Source of the DNA: Mesorhabditis belari
Taxonomy: Eukaryota > Nematoda > Chromadorea > Rhabditida > Rhabditidae
Assembly (NCBI GenBank): GCA_958450365.1
Contig: CAUEEP010000892.1
Coordinates: forward strand, 669,001 to 733,000
DNA length: 64,000 bases
Direction of reading: 5' to 3'
The notes beneath the pieces are model-generated. The model saw only the letters and a list, made by a program, of their open reading frames with translations, was not told where the DNA came from and searched no databases. How positions within the stretch are numbered: the first letter of the stretch is position 1; each line of letters starts with the position of its first letter. This document shows, piece after piece, positions 46,901 through 59,564 of this stretch. The translations under genes and the position numbers were made by a program.

Positions 46901-48700
46901 GATAGCGTTCTTTAACTCGTCCTTGTCGCAATGGGAGGCGAATTTCCGCGTTTTTCGTCTTCCAAACTTTCATCACTGACACCAAGTCCGGCATTGACGT
47001 TCGGACAACACGTCATTGCCGAATGCTTTGCACAGAGCACAATGAGATCTCTCAGCCTTTCTGCCTTGTTTAAAGTCATCCAATAAGCAAAATTGCACTC
47101 GAAATTTTTGGTGAATCATTTTCTAGAAGCTAAAAATACTTCAAATTAATTAAACGCGCATGAGTCATATATCAAAAGACGCGCAAAGAGACGCTTCTCC
47201 AGTTGGACAAAGATATTCGATAAAAACTTTTATTGTGTCCAAAAAATAGACAAACAAGTGTGACGGAAGTTTCACCTGCACCAACCTAATACTTTATAGT
47301 TTTTTCTATTTTCTATTTTTGATTTGACTCATTGCAACCCCTCATTAACGTTTCAGCATTTTTTATCTGTAGAAAGAATTCCCCCGGGAGAGAACATTCA
47401 TCTCGGACAGAACTTCGCAAAGTGTAACCGGCAATTGGCTTCGAATTTTTGTGGAATCCAAACACGCAATGAAAGTATGGTGCCAAAAGGGCCCAAGTTC
47501 TGCCCAAGAAACATGAGGATAAAAAACGAACCAAAACACAGCCTGATGAATTCCCAGAAAATAAATCGGTGACAATTATTGTTTTTTATTGAATAACTTT
47601 GAACTTCTTGCGCCGCGATCCTTTAAAAACAGAGTTGAAATGCGAAGTGTCACGGAAATCCCCGGGTATTCAATACCAGTTTCTGCCTTCAAATTGTCTC
47701 AGTCCCACTGGATGCTCATCTTTCTTTCTGCCTTGTCCAATCGGGTGTCCGCCTGGACTGCAACTGAAACAGTCAGCTGTTATCTAGTTCAGATGCAAAA
47801 GTTTGTTTTAAGGCATTAAATCGTAGCCATCTAATCGCCAAAAAACTGAAATCTTGTAGCTGTAGCTTCACAAAATTCTAAAAACTGTCTCGGCTTTTCT
47901 GTTTTATGTCAAATTACACGTGGATTGTATGATTAATTGTTAATTTTCAGCTTAGATTAATGTGTTGTCTTAGAAAGCCAAAAAGGTGCATTAAGCGCAA
48001 CCCTATACAGGGTTCGCGAAAAGTTTAGAAACTTTGCAAACCTGGTTCATTTTTGTGTTATTTATGCAATTCTTTTTGCATTTTAGCTTCTATTAATTAT
48101 TTGAATTTATTTTTGCCATCTCTGTTAACAAAAAGTGCACCCAATCGTCCCCCGCGCCCAGTTGTGCTTCAAACGGGAAAGTGCTTCAAAAATTTGATCG
48201 ACTTTGAACACTTTGAAAGTAAATTTAAGTGTGCTTTAAGAAATACAATATAAATTTTATCCCAGAAGACTAAAAATTGAAGCCCAAGAAAGTTCTTTTT
48301 GGGTAACTTGTTCAGTTGCAGAAAACGGCTCCATTTGGACTCGATTGGAAACTTAATTTGAACTCAGCAAGAGTGCCAAGAGTGCCAAGAGAATCATTTA
48401 GTTTTAACGGGGATGAGTCGCCGCTTTAAGACATTTTAATTGCAGATATTCAATTGATGGCATTATTGTTATTGTTGTTGCAAAGAATATAGTACAAAGG
48501 GTTTCGGCTTTTTAAATGAAGCATAAAGAACATTTTTCTCAAATTTCCCAAGAATCTGAGAATTTTGCCTTGCCACTAGTTGTTGGCCACAGATGAAAAG
48601 TCATATACCAAGCAATTTGTTTTAAGAATTTGGATTATATATTGAAACTAATAATAGTGCCAAGTGAATTATCTACTTTTGACGAGAATCGGTTGTCCCT
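43990..48700. repeat. Array repeat unit between relics E and F
   Basis: Contains R1 (44100-44370), a tRNA-like segment with flank (44530-44660), R3 (44810-45110), R4 (45570-46285), a mariner remnant (46295-47289), R5 (47310-47830), R7 (47885-48360) and a truncated receptor leader (48340-48375). The leader then joins sequence normally found just upstream of exon 5. Confidence 0.65.
46295..47289 (-). mobile_element. Mariner, about 1 kb, transposase pseudogene
   Basis: TTAGGTTGGTGCGGATGAAA at 46295 and the inverted end at 47289 are both next to TA. The minus strand keeps EVLPPPPYSPDLAPSDYHLV (third catalytic Asp), GKTNRCGKWVPHQLSDA and N-terminal pieces near 47000-47120. The segment around the first Asp is deleted and several frameshifts are present. 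This is the fullest copy of the family that also left 8593-8900, 29300-29795 and 37886-38260. Confidence 0.8.
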
Positions 48701-48720
48701 TTCAGAAACTTTAATTGCAG

Positions 48721-49666
48721 ATGCCGATCTGATTCCATCACAATCTTTATTCTCGGCAATTACCGGAGTTTATCCGTTGTGATCGCATTTTGTCAGATGT
48801 TCGTCTCATTCAAGTTTCAAAAAAGTGCACTACTTTCGAAAAAATGTTTTTAGTCGTTTCATGGCCGTTTCTTTCGATGGAATGCTCTTCAAGTCTGCAA
48901 CAAAAAAACCCCTCCTTCAGTTTATCATTTGTTATTCGATAGGGATTTCTCTTTTCTGCGTATCAGCATTTGGAGATAGTGGAATCGTGAATTTGTATGT
49001 GACGCCAACCCTGACATATTTCATGATCACAATGAATTTTTTCACCTTTCTAAAGCTTCGAAAAGTAGGTTGAAGTAGTGATTCTCAAAAGATTTGAGGC
49101 TTAGCTGAGTAACTCCAAAGCAGCTTCAAAGGCGGAGAGACGTTTAATGATTCAGGTTGGTTCAGGTTCAAGACATTTAATGCAAAATTGGTTACTTGAA
49201 AATTTAGTTGAAAAATGGTAATCTAAATTGCCTTTTTTCTAAACCCGGTTTTTTTTAATCTGTCAGTTTTGACTCATTCAATTGGAACTTCAAAGATTCC
49301 AAACCAGTCACAAAACGCTTTTCAGATGATCAGTAGTTCCGCATACTACTTTATGAAATATTTCTCTTCAAGTCTGATCACCATTGTACAGTATCCATTC
49401 TTTGGTTACTTCTTATCGAATGTGGCATTGCAAGTGAACTCAGATGTCTCCACATGGCTTTATACGTTTGGACTAAGGTTTTGCTGGATTTTCTCAGTCT
49501 TTGATCTTTGATACCTTTATTTAGTTATATAAACATGGTATACCTGAGAAAGAGGGTGTCCTCAGTGAGTGACAAAGAAAGGAACAACAACTCAACTACT
49601 TCTCAATCCGTCAAAAGTACAATGTTACAAGAGTACAAGGGCTCTAACTCGACACCCAAAATCTGA
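48721..49666 (+). pseudogene. Receptor copy F, 5'-truncated (exons 5-8)
   Basis: Exons 5-8 are present with intact splice sites and frame: 48721-48813, 48854-49064, 49326-49477 and 49525-49666 (stop TGA). They include the 40-nt intron, the F-N-R-F-M-A motif and the NSTPKI tail. Exons 1-4 are absent. The leader near 48370 joins straight to sequence upstream of exon 5, consistent with a single large deletion. Without an N-terminus or the first hydrophobic segments it is unlikely to make a receptor, though expression from another promoter cannot be excluded. Confidence 0.75.
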
Positions 49667-49679
49667 TCTCATTTATCGT

Positions 49680-52600
49680 TTTCGCGAACAACATCTTTCA
49701 ATTCAGTTTATAGAAGAAAACACATAAATCAACAATCACACTCAAGGGAAATTCTCGTTTTTCAGTTACAGAAGGCTGAGTCATTCACACAGCCATTCAC
49801 CACCCTATAAGTTGGCGTTTGGCGCAGAGGAAGCGACGACGCCGTTCTGAAAATGATCAACTTGGAAATGAGATAAGAAAATCATGACAATGATGTACTT
49901 TACTAATTGTTCAAGTTTTTGGGACAGTATTTTTTAACTATTAAATCAAAGTCAATTTAAATTCAGTACATAGGTTTTGTTCAAGAATTTATTTTTTGTT
50001 TTGTTCGACCTGACGACAGAAATTTTGCCTTCGGTCAGCTCAGAGTTGTGACCAAGGAACCTTCTAGGCGGTTCGCTCTATTTGAAAGCCCTTAATAGAT
50101 GTTCCGTTTCAGCCAGAAGTCATGTACTTCTATACTGTCACATACAAATATTTTTTGAATAAATTTTTTTGAGTTCAATCTAGTTCAAATGTTTCTTCAA
50201 AACACATGAACCACATGAGCTTTTTTAGGCAAAACTTTTAGCTATTTTTACCATGTTATCGAGACCCGTTTCTTAACTTCCGTGGTACGGTAGCTTTCAA
50301 CTTTCAACCAAACACATAGAAAGCTCCAGAGTGTCGGTAGTTACGAGTAGCTTTTAAAAACTAGATCATTTTAGAAAAGACGCTACTTGACATCTACCTA
50401 CTCTCGTACTCCCACTATCAGTCTAGGTTGGCCTCTATTCTTTCATCGATACTACTCATTTCATCATCTGTGTCATCGATTACTATAACAAAACAAAAAA
50501 GCTTTTGCCAATTCGTCGTTTTCCAACGTTGATGAACAATTTATTCCACATTATTGAACCATTTTCCCTTTGAAGTACAACGGGATTCCCTTTGATTCGA
50601 CACGACAAGTCTTCAGAGAGAACTAGTCGAATTTGTTTACTTTTCGCCTTCTCAATGTACATAAAGTTTATTTTTTGAAAAGAATTACTAAAAGGAATTT
50701 TCTCAAAAACTAAAGCAGAATTCGCAAAATCGCTATCCCCGCCAGATACTAAAGAAGTACCCAGGGTTTAACTTATTTTAAAATTTGTTTGCTCAAATGT
50801 GTTTTTGTTTTTAAATGGTGATAAGCTGCCTGATAATTTATTTTGGCGATGAATTCGATGCAAATTTCATCCGATTCAAAGTGAAAACTTTTCCAATCCA
50901 ATCGCAAAATGCATACTTTAACTTGTTTATGATCTCTTTGTATTTTGATCTTGAATTACATAAGTATTCAAGTTTGAACGCTACTCATCCTGTTGCATAA
51001 TACGCTATTACAAGAAAAACCAAAACTAATCAAACGGAACTATAGTAAGTTCTGTGCAAGACAAATTTGCTTCCCAAGGGGAATTCTTTTGAAAGAATTC
51101 AAAATGTTAAAACGTTCATGAGTAGTTGCGATGAGAGAATCGAAAACGGCAAAAAAAATAGAAATTCCGTGCAGAAATATGTGATTTCTGTTTAAGTTTT
51201 AGTTATTAGTAATGAACTTTGATTTATACTTTGTTCCTCGCTTTTCTAGATTCTCCCATATTTGATGCAAGATGTGATTCGGTGATAGCGTTAGTCTGCA
51301 ATAAAAACACTGGACCAACCGCAGCCGTATTGATTCAAATAACGCCTAGAAAGAGTCTGTACAACTTTGTGTTCTTTGAAATTGAATGTTAATCAATTAT
51401 TAATGGCGAAAAAGTCACCGAGATTGTCCCCGAGGCCGTCATTTGATTGAAAATCTCGTCGAGATAACGCACCCGAAGAAAAGCCATATAAAATGAATAG
51501 ATAACTTTGACTCAGTCAACAGTCAGAAGAGTCTTTGGTTATTGGAATGAACTTCAATGAACCAAAAAATTAAGGTACTAACAGGAATTTGCCCAAAAAC
51601 TAAAGCAGAATTCGCAAAATCGCTATCCCCGCCAGATACTAAAGAAGTACCCAGGGTTTAACTTATTTTAAAATTTGTTTGCTCAAATGTGTTTTGGTTT
51701 TTTAATGGTAATAAGCTTTATGATAATTTATTTTGGCGATGAATTCGATGCAAATTTCATGCAATTCAAAGTGAAAATTTTTCGAATCTAATCGCAAAAT
51801 GCTTACTGTAACTAGTTTATGAATTCTTTGTATTTTCATCTTGAATTGCATAAGTATTCGAGTTTGAAATCTACTCATCCTGTTGCAAAATATGTTATTA
51901 CAAGAAAAACCAAAACTAATCAAACGAAACTATAGTAAGTTCTGTCCAAAACAAATGTGTTTCCTCGGGGAATTCTTTTGAAAGAATTCAAAGTGTTAAA
52001 ACGTTCATGTGGAGTTGCGATGAGAGAAATCGAAAACGGCAAAGGCAAAGGCAAAACTTGAATACTTATGCAAAAGGAATTCCGTGCAGAAATATGTGGA
52101 GGTTATAGTTATTAGAATTGAACTTTCATTCATACTCTGTTTCTCGCTTTTCTAGATTCTCTAGATTTCTAGAATGGCTAAAAAGTCCCCGAGACCCGAG
52201 CGATCATTTTATTGAAAATCTCTTCGAGATAACGTATCCGAAGAAAAGGTAACAACTTATGGTCAGAAAATTGAAGATTAGATGTGAAACTCGAATTGTA
52301 CATAGAAGATCTGTTTTACAGTAGTTTGATAGTTAGTTCGATTTTATTGACGTTTTCGATTTGGCTCATTGCAACTCCTCATTAACGTTTCAGCATTTTT
52401 TTTTCTGTAGTAAGAATTCCCCCGGGAGAGTAGATTTATCTCGGATGGAACTTAGTGTAAACACCCAATGAAAGTACGGTGCCAAAAGTGACCAATTTCT
52501 GCCTAAGAAACATGAAGATAAAAAAACAAACTAAAACACAGCCTGATGAATTCCCAGCAGATAAATCGGCGACAATTATTGCTTTTTATTGAATAACTTT

Positions 52601-53790
52601 GAATTTCTTGCGCCGCGATCCTTTAAAAAGAGAGTTGAAATGCAAAGTGTCACGGAAATCTTCGGGTATTCAATACTAGTTTTTGCTTTCAAATTGTCCC
52701 AGTCCCACTGAATTCTCATCTTTCTTTTTGTCTTGTCCAATCAGGTGTCCGCCTGGACTGCGAATGAAACAGTCAGCTATTTGTATAGTCCAGATGTAAG
52801 AGTTTGTCTTAAAGCATAAAATCGTAAGCCTTCTGATCGCAAAAAAATTGAAATCTTGCACCTCTAGCTTCATAAATTCGACTCATATTACAGGGTGACT
52901 AGAAAGTGGTGGTTTTTGTGGTTTTTGTGGCGCGAAAAGATGCTGAATTTTTCTCGATGAACCAAAAGAGTCAACTTTTTTTGGTTTAGATATTTAAAAT
53001 CTAGGGACGCATTTTTGTACTGTTCGGCTGGGATTGTCAAAATTCTAAAAAATGTCCCGGATCTTCTATTCTATGTAAAATTACACGTAGATTTTATGAC
53101 TAATTGTTAGTTTTCAGCTTAGCTTAATGTATTGTCGTATAAAGCCAAAAAGATACAATAAGCGCAACACTATACCGGGTCCCCCAAAAGTTTGGAAACT
53201 TTTCAAAATTGGTTGATTTTTGTGTTATTTATGGAAATCTTTTTGCATTCTAGCTTCTATTAATGATTTGAATTTATTTTTGCCATCTCTGTTAACAAAA
53301 AGTGCACCCAATCGTCCCCCGTCCCTAGTTGATTTTGTACACAAAAACAGGGAAGTGCTTCAAAAAAAAAATTGATCGAATTTGAACCAAAAAAGTAAAT
53401 TGAGGTGTGCTTTAAGAAATACAATAAAAATTTTATCGCAGAACACCAAAAATTGAGGCCCAAGGAAGGTTTTTTTGGGTGACTTGTTCAGTTGCAGAAG
53501 CCGGCTCCATTCGGACTCGATTGGAAAAGAAATGATTGGGAACTTAATTTGGATAAATTACTTTGAAAAAGCTCACTCAAAAGTTGCAGAATGGTCTGCT
53601 TATTGATAATTTATTTTGGACTCGTGAACAGGTAACATTTGATGTCATCAGTCATTTAGCAAAACCAAGAATTTCCAAATCTTCCATAATAAAAGATCTT
53701 TTTATTTTTGAATCGATAAATTTGCGAGTTTCTTTCAAGATTCATTTTGGATTTGGTTCACATTTAAACTCGATTTTAGGCAACGAGGAA
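49680..53790. repeat. Array repeat unit between relic F and copy G
   Basis: Contains R1/R2 (49765-50210), R3 (50330-50640), R4 twice in direct orientation (about 50700-51490 and 51590-52330), R5 (52340-52830), R6 (52890-52980), R7 (53040-53540) and the receptor leader (53630-53790). No other gene was seen. Confidence 0.65.
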
Positions 53791-53800
53791 CGTACCGAAA

Positions 53801-55652
53801 ATGTTTTGGTCGGGAATTCGCGAAGTCTTGGAGGTGCTTGTCGTTGGGTCGATCGTAACAGGTTGGATTTGTCCATTGACTAAGCGAAGTCCAATTCCAG
53901 CTCTCGGCTATTTGTTCTTAATAATCAGGTTTGCTCTCATGTATCAACGTGGCGTCAGCTTCCAGTCAGACCCAACTCAGCCAGGACTCCTTGAGATCAG
54001 CGGGGATAAACTTCTGCGATTTGAAGCTTTTTTGGGATCAGGAAGCACCTTGGTGAGTTTTGTTGCAAAAAAGAATAAACTCATTTGCATGCAGGTACTT
54101 TTCGTTGCCACTTTCACAAACCTTTTCGCGATTTATTACTCGGCCAAAAATGGTGACTTATTGCTGAGTGTGCGGTGAGTTACTGTAACTTTACTGAAGT
54201 TTTAAGTTCAAATCTAAAGGCTAACTACATCACGAATTTGCATAGTTACAAAAAAGAACTTTTCAGGCTAATCCTAACGTGCGAAAATGTGCAACGACTC
54301 TTCTATACGATAATTCAAATGGCGAACTACTTGTGCACAGTATTTTCGATCAATGAGCAAAAATATGACTTGTATGTGATACTTAAAACCCTTACTCATC
54401 AGTCTTACTATTTTTACATAGAATATACCTGAAAATCGGCTTAAGATACCATAAAGCCTCAGTTGATTGACTGATACCAGTGTAGATTAAATTATTTGCA
54501 TTTAGTTCGTATGAAATACCTAGCTTTTACCCGGTACCTGGCTAAAGCCATTGCTTTGAGTATCTGGATTATATAATAAAGCCATATAATAGTAGCCATT
54601 TAATAGTGCCAAGTGAATCATTTACTTTTAACGGGAATTGGTTGCTCCTTGAGAAATTTCTATTGCAGATGTTCAATTGATGGCATCGCCGGCTTTTTTC
54701 TCTACAATGGACGGAGTTTATCCATCGTGATCGCATTTTGTCAGATGTTCGTCTCATTCAAGTTTCAAAAACGTGCATTACTTTGGAAAAAATGTTTTTA
54801 GTCGTTTCATGGCCGTTTCTTTCGATGGAATGTTCTTCAAGTATACAACAAAAAAACCTCTCCTTCAGTTTATCATTTGTTATTCGATAGGGATTTCTCT
54901 TTTCTGGGTATCAGCATTTGGAGATAGTGGAATCGTGCATTTGTATGTGATGCCAACCCTGATATATTTCATGGTCACAATGGATTTTTTCACTTTTTTA
55001 AAGCTTCGAAAAGTAGGTTGAAGTAATGATTCTCAAAAAATGTGAGATTTAGCTGAGTACCTCCAAAGCAGCTTCAAGGGCGGAGAGACGTTTAATGATT
55101 CAGGTTGGTTCAGGTTTATGACATTTAATAAAAAATTGGTTACTTGAAAATTGTTTAGCAAAATGTTAAGTGCCTTCTGTGCCTAAAGTGCCTTCTCTTT
55201 GCTAAAACAGTTTATTTGATCTATCAGTCTTGACTCATTCAATTAGGTCTTCTGAAGATAAAAAACGAGCCACAAAACGCTTTTCAGATGATCGGTAGCT
55301 CAACATACTACTTTATGAACTATTTTGTCTCAAGTTTGGTCTCCATTGTAGAGTATCCATTCTTTGGCTACTACTTATTGAATGTGGCATTGCTGGTGAA
55401 CTCAAATATTTCCACATGGATTTACACGCTTGGACTGAGGTTTTTTTCGCACTTTCTCAGTCTTAACTCAGTCTCAGTCTCAGTCTTAACACTTTGATAC
55501 CTTTATTTAGTTATATAAACATGGTATACCTGAGAAAGAGGGTGTTCTCAGTGAGTGAAAAAGAAAGGAAAAACAACTCAATTACTTCTCAATCCGTCAA
55601 GAGTACAATGTTACAAGAGCACAAGAGCTCTAACTCGACACCCAACATCTGA
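53801..55652 (+). CDS. Serpentine chemoreceptor-like gene, copy G, with GC splice donor
   Basis: Exons: 53801-53861, 53901-54052, 54095-54174, 54267-54356, 54669-54761, 54802-55012, 55288-55439, 55511-55652, giving 326 residues. The ATG used in A and B is mutated to ACG here; the start chosen is the next in-frame ATG (MFWSGIREVLEVLVV). Introns 1 and 2 are only 39 and 42 nt, multiples of three without stops, so retention would give an in-frame longer protein. The exon 4 donor reads GA then GCAAAA where the other copies have GG then GTAAAA. If GC is used the gene is intact; if not, translation ends about 75 nt later. Function inferred as for copy A, activity uncertain. Confidence 0.6.
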
Positions 55653-57210
55653 TTTCATTTATCCTTTTGGCGAAAAACATCTTTCAATTCAGTTTTTAGA
55701 AGAAAACACATAAATCAAGAATAACACTCAAGGGAAATCCTCGTTTTTCAGTTACAGAAGGCAGAGCCATTCACACAGAAACCACCATTCAAGTTGGCGC
55801 TTGCCGCACAGCAAGCGGCGACGCGGTTCTGAAAATGATCAAATTAGAAATGAGATAAGAAAATTGTGACAACGATGCATAGTTACAAGTACAAGTATAC
55901 TTTACTAATTGTTCAATTCTTTGGGACAGAATTTTTTAATTATTAAATCAAAGTCAATTTAAATTCAATGCATAGGTTTGGTTCAAGACCATTTGTAGGC
56001 TCAGAGTACATGCTTAGTCTGATATTTAACTGTTAAGAACTCTTGGGAACTATCACTAATCGATAAATTTGTGCTAAACATTTCGGAGAGCTTATAAAAG
56101 TTCAAAAAGTGACCCTTTTTAATATACGTCTGAAATCCCAGAAGACACCCACTACAGTATACATCGAACGTGTGCAAACTTTGGGGGAATCCCGGCTAAA
56201 ATCCAGAATGTCTTTGAGCAATTTTTTGTTACTCATTTTCAGGCTTTCATCCCATTTGTGGTTCGAATCTGGAAAAATTTGAGACTGTGGCTGGCGGGTC
56301 ACCTCGGGCATCCTTTGTGCCCTCGTTTCCCCGGCACTCTTTGAAATCGCCACTTTTTGAGAGGAATGGAAAGTTATAGATCAGTTCTTTGACCTAACGA
56401 CTCTTAAATTCACGCTAATCTTTCGAAAATGGCCCTCAAAATTTGTTAAACGTTTTCCTCGTTTGCCTTGATTTTTTCGCCATCATCACCCGATTCGAAT
56501 GCCTATTCGAACTTTCTGGATATTTTTAGTTTTCAAGCTTTCAAGCTTTCAGTAGCCGAGAAAGAGCCTAATTCTTTCTGATTATAGACATAAATATTTT
56601 TCAACTTCTGTGTAAAATGCCAGTCTGAGGTGTTTCTGAAATGAAATCTCAGTTTATGAAAACCTCGAGCGCTACCAGAATTCCGTACAAAAAAATGTTT
56701 CAATGAAAGTTAAACAACACAGAATCATTGCTAAAAGAGTCAATTGAGAGCACAGAATAAGAAAATGGCCGTGTCAAAGTGCTCGCTCATTTCCATTGGC
56801 GACAACAGAGTCACCCATTCAGCCCATGCTTTTGAGTTCATCAATGGGGGCATTGTTCCGGATGATTTCGGGGATTTTTGAGCTAATGCACTAAAAATTG
56901 AATGTTTTTAGCTTAAGCCTTCTAATTAGAAAACTTTTCAGTGGTTTAACAAGCTTTGAACCAGTTAGTCAGTTGTTAACAAAATTTGAGCCTTTAAAAC
57001 CTTTTTAGTCAAAAGTTCTTTTCACAAATGAATAAAATTTGGAAAATGAAAGCTAATGGAGTAAAAAAACTTTGTCAAAAATTGCTTCAAAGAGCTAAAG
57101 ATACGTTTGACTTTTGAGGAAGCCAGAAAAAGATTTATGACACAGCTAGAGCTACTGGGTCAAAGCTAATGCATAAAATTTCCATAGTATATCTCGTTGT
57201 TTCTTTCAAC
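55653..57210. other. End of array and intergenic sequence
   Basis: Block R1 (55750-55900) and part of the following repeat persist to about 56090, which marks the right edge of the array. From there to 57210 I see single-copy AT-rich sequence. A minus-strand frame of 83 codons at 56102-56353 has no recognisable domain or splice context and is not called. Confidence 0.5.
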
Positions 57211-58460
57211 TCACTTCTCTTCCATATTCTCATGATGAGCACCTCTTTTCACTCGATTTCTCTTCTTATCCAATCGCAGGACAGCTTCTGGTTCTCGAAA
57301 AGTGAATGCAACAAATCGAAGCATTGAGAGAACTCCATTCCCTTCAACATCCATCGCACATTCACAAACTTCTTTCGATGGGGGATTTGATTGAAGTCTC
57401 ATGTATTCATGATGAATCATTGTCCACATTTCTTCCATGTGAAAAGCGTGAACGATCTTCTCGAGTGGTGTGAAGTATTTCATTCCATACATTTGGTTGT
57501 CCATTTGGGAGAGTACCTGGATTTGGAAATTCAAGTATTTTGTTATTACTGGCTAAGTACTACTTCTCATTATGGTTAGAGTAGCGAGCGTAAACTGATT
57601 GACTGATAAGCTGAAATGATAAACTCAACAGACAGCAAACTGTATTTTTAAAATTTTTAGCTGAGAACATGCTATGAATTGAGCAGTTATGAATGTACAA
57701 ATGTACGTTTTTAAAATTACCGTTAAATTTTAAAAGCAAGCCCTTTCCTGTCAGTAGCTATTGTTAAGAACAACATAAACGTAGAAATTTTAGCTATAAA
57801 TTGATTGGATTATGTGTTTGATCTTGTAGACGTGTCGCTTATAGTTTAAAGTGTTGTTTGTTGTCAAGTAAGTATTAGTTTTCCACCAGTTGATTACACC
57901 AGCTGATTAGCCACAAGATCTCCTAGCTAGTAGACCTAGAAATTTCGGTCTGAGCGTCAATAGGTGTCAGACGGGAAAACACGTTTTTCCGTCTGACTCT
58001 GACTCCTTCAGAGACATTTTTCAAAAGAATTTTGAAGTCATTTATTGACGTTTATACCAAGAGTTTTCAAGTCTACTTTGTAGTGTAAATGGCTTATTTA
58101 GAATTCATGCATGAATTGCTTGTTGTTAACAGTATTAATCAAACGCACCTCATCCAAAACTTTCATTCCAGTCGAATGAAAAGCTCCCTTGTCGAAGCCA
58201 CGAGTATCAGGAGCATAGGAGAGGAGAACCTGTTCAGAGCTCAAGTCCATGTTCATCGTCGGTACTCGGTTCTTTTCAGTCACCAATGGATCGAATCTCC
58301 TCAATGCTCTCACATTGATCGAGTGAATCGCATGACCAACAGAGTTCCCGAATTTCTCGCTAGCTCCAGCTAATTTCAGAATATCGGCACATTGAGGGTT
58401 CAACTGTTGAGAAGCTACCTGTACCCAAAGCAGAGCAACAATCCAATTCTTGGTAGTCAT
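57211..58460 (-). CDS. Secreted protein of unknown family, two exons
   Basis: Exon 1 is 58460-58149 and exon 2 is 57516-57211 (stop TGA). The splice (GAG then GTGCGT; acceptor AAATCCAG) is phase 0 and gives 205 residues. The N-terminus MTTKNWIVALLWVQVAS is a good signal peptide with likely cleavage before QQLNPQCAD. The mature part has few cysteines (PQC, and C-x-C in KEVCECAMD) and a basic end (LDKKRNRVKRGAHH) containing an R-V-K-R furin-like site. No family recognised. Possible neighbours in function are the two other secreted-protein genes to the right, but no operon is indicated. The intron of 632 nt is large for this locus, so a small missed exon is possible. Confidence 0.6.
57966..57997. 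repeat. Perfect-length hairpin
   Basis: GTCAGACGGGAAAAC and GTTTTTCCGTCTGAC form a 15-bp stem with one mismatch and a 2-nt loop. It lies in the intron of the secreted-protein gene. No function is suggested. Confidence 0.6.
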
Positions 58461-58944
58461 TTTAAAAAGCTAATTGTAATGAACAAATCTTATCAGCTCA
58501 ATCCATTTGAGACAAAAACTAGTACTTGTTTTCTCTATTTCTTATCTAATTCTTTTCACATAAACACTTCCGTTTTTTTTGGTTAAAAGTTCAACAGTGA
58601 GATTATTATAAACCATCATTTTTGCTTTTAATGTAAACAGCGGTTCAAAGCCTTATCAATAACGTCTGTTTCTGTTTCAAAAGCTCAAAAATTAGGATTT
58701 TGTTGTATGAAATTAAACTTAACTATTACTCAAAGAGCTTGAGAAAAGAAGTTAGACCCAAAAGTTTGATGAAAGCTTAGCTTTTAACTGAAAAATGACA
58801 CCCTTAACGGATCATCTAATTTTACCCACTATTGATAAGGCTTTTAAAAAATTAATCTAAAATGAAAAAAAAGCTCTTTTTAAAGCTGATCCAAAGTGAT
58901 TTTTCATTTCTCTCAACTATAAAATTCCAGATCTAGCTGAAAGA

Positions 58945-59286
58945 ATGGCGATGTTTCGTACACGCTTCGACTATCAGTCAAAAGATAATATGGCTGCTCA
59001 AAAAGATTCTTGGTTGTCCTTGGTTCAACGATTATCAATCAAAGAATTGTCCAAAGCCATGCGTTGTTCAGCGAAAAGAAGTTGATGAAGGTGATGAAGC
59101 TCGTCCATGGTTTAATGACTACAGGAAGTTGTTGGTGACTACAAGATGAGCTCGCCCTTGGTTCAACGGATATCCAAAAGGAGATATGACTGCTCAAAAA
59201 GGTTTTTAACGCATGCTCCTGCTTCAATAAATATAAGCCAAAAGAAGTTGATGAAGCTGGTCCTTGGTTCAATTTAAAAGCCATCT
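58945..59286 (+). pseudogene. Decayed relative of the neighbouring repeat protein gene
   Basis: Shifting between frames, this stretch encodes repeated motifs: TRFDYQSKDNMAAQK (58957 on), PWFNDYQSKNCPKP, EVDEGDEARPWFNDYRK (about 59078-59130), ARPWFNGYPKGDMTAQKGF (about 59148-59207) and KEVDEAGPWFN (about 59230-59265). The R-P-W-F-N-[DG]-Y core parallels R-P-[NEK]-[FY]-[DNG]-x-Y of the gene at 59608-60319. At least two frameshifts and several stops interrupt it and no signal-peptide exon is seen. A TATAAAA lies at 58918, 27 bp before the first ATG, so it was probably once an independent gene. Confidence 0.55.
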
Positions 59287-59564
59287 AAAAGCCCTTTACA
59301 TTTTAATGCACTCAAGCTAAAAATGCACAGGTTTTTCTTGATTGCTTACATCATATATTGAAACTTGAATTCACTTGTTTCTCACAATGTCTAGCTAAAT
59401 TTTTAAGATCTATATAAACAATTTTCGACACTCCCGGCTTCCAAAAAAACTCTTATCAATGTTATTTACGTTTTTTTCTATTTTTACGGTTTCAAATAGA
59501 TTACATTAATCAAAAGATGGGGAAAACAACTGATAAAGCTACTTGTTTTTGAGCACTTGTGCAG

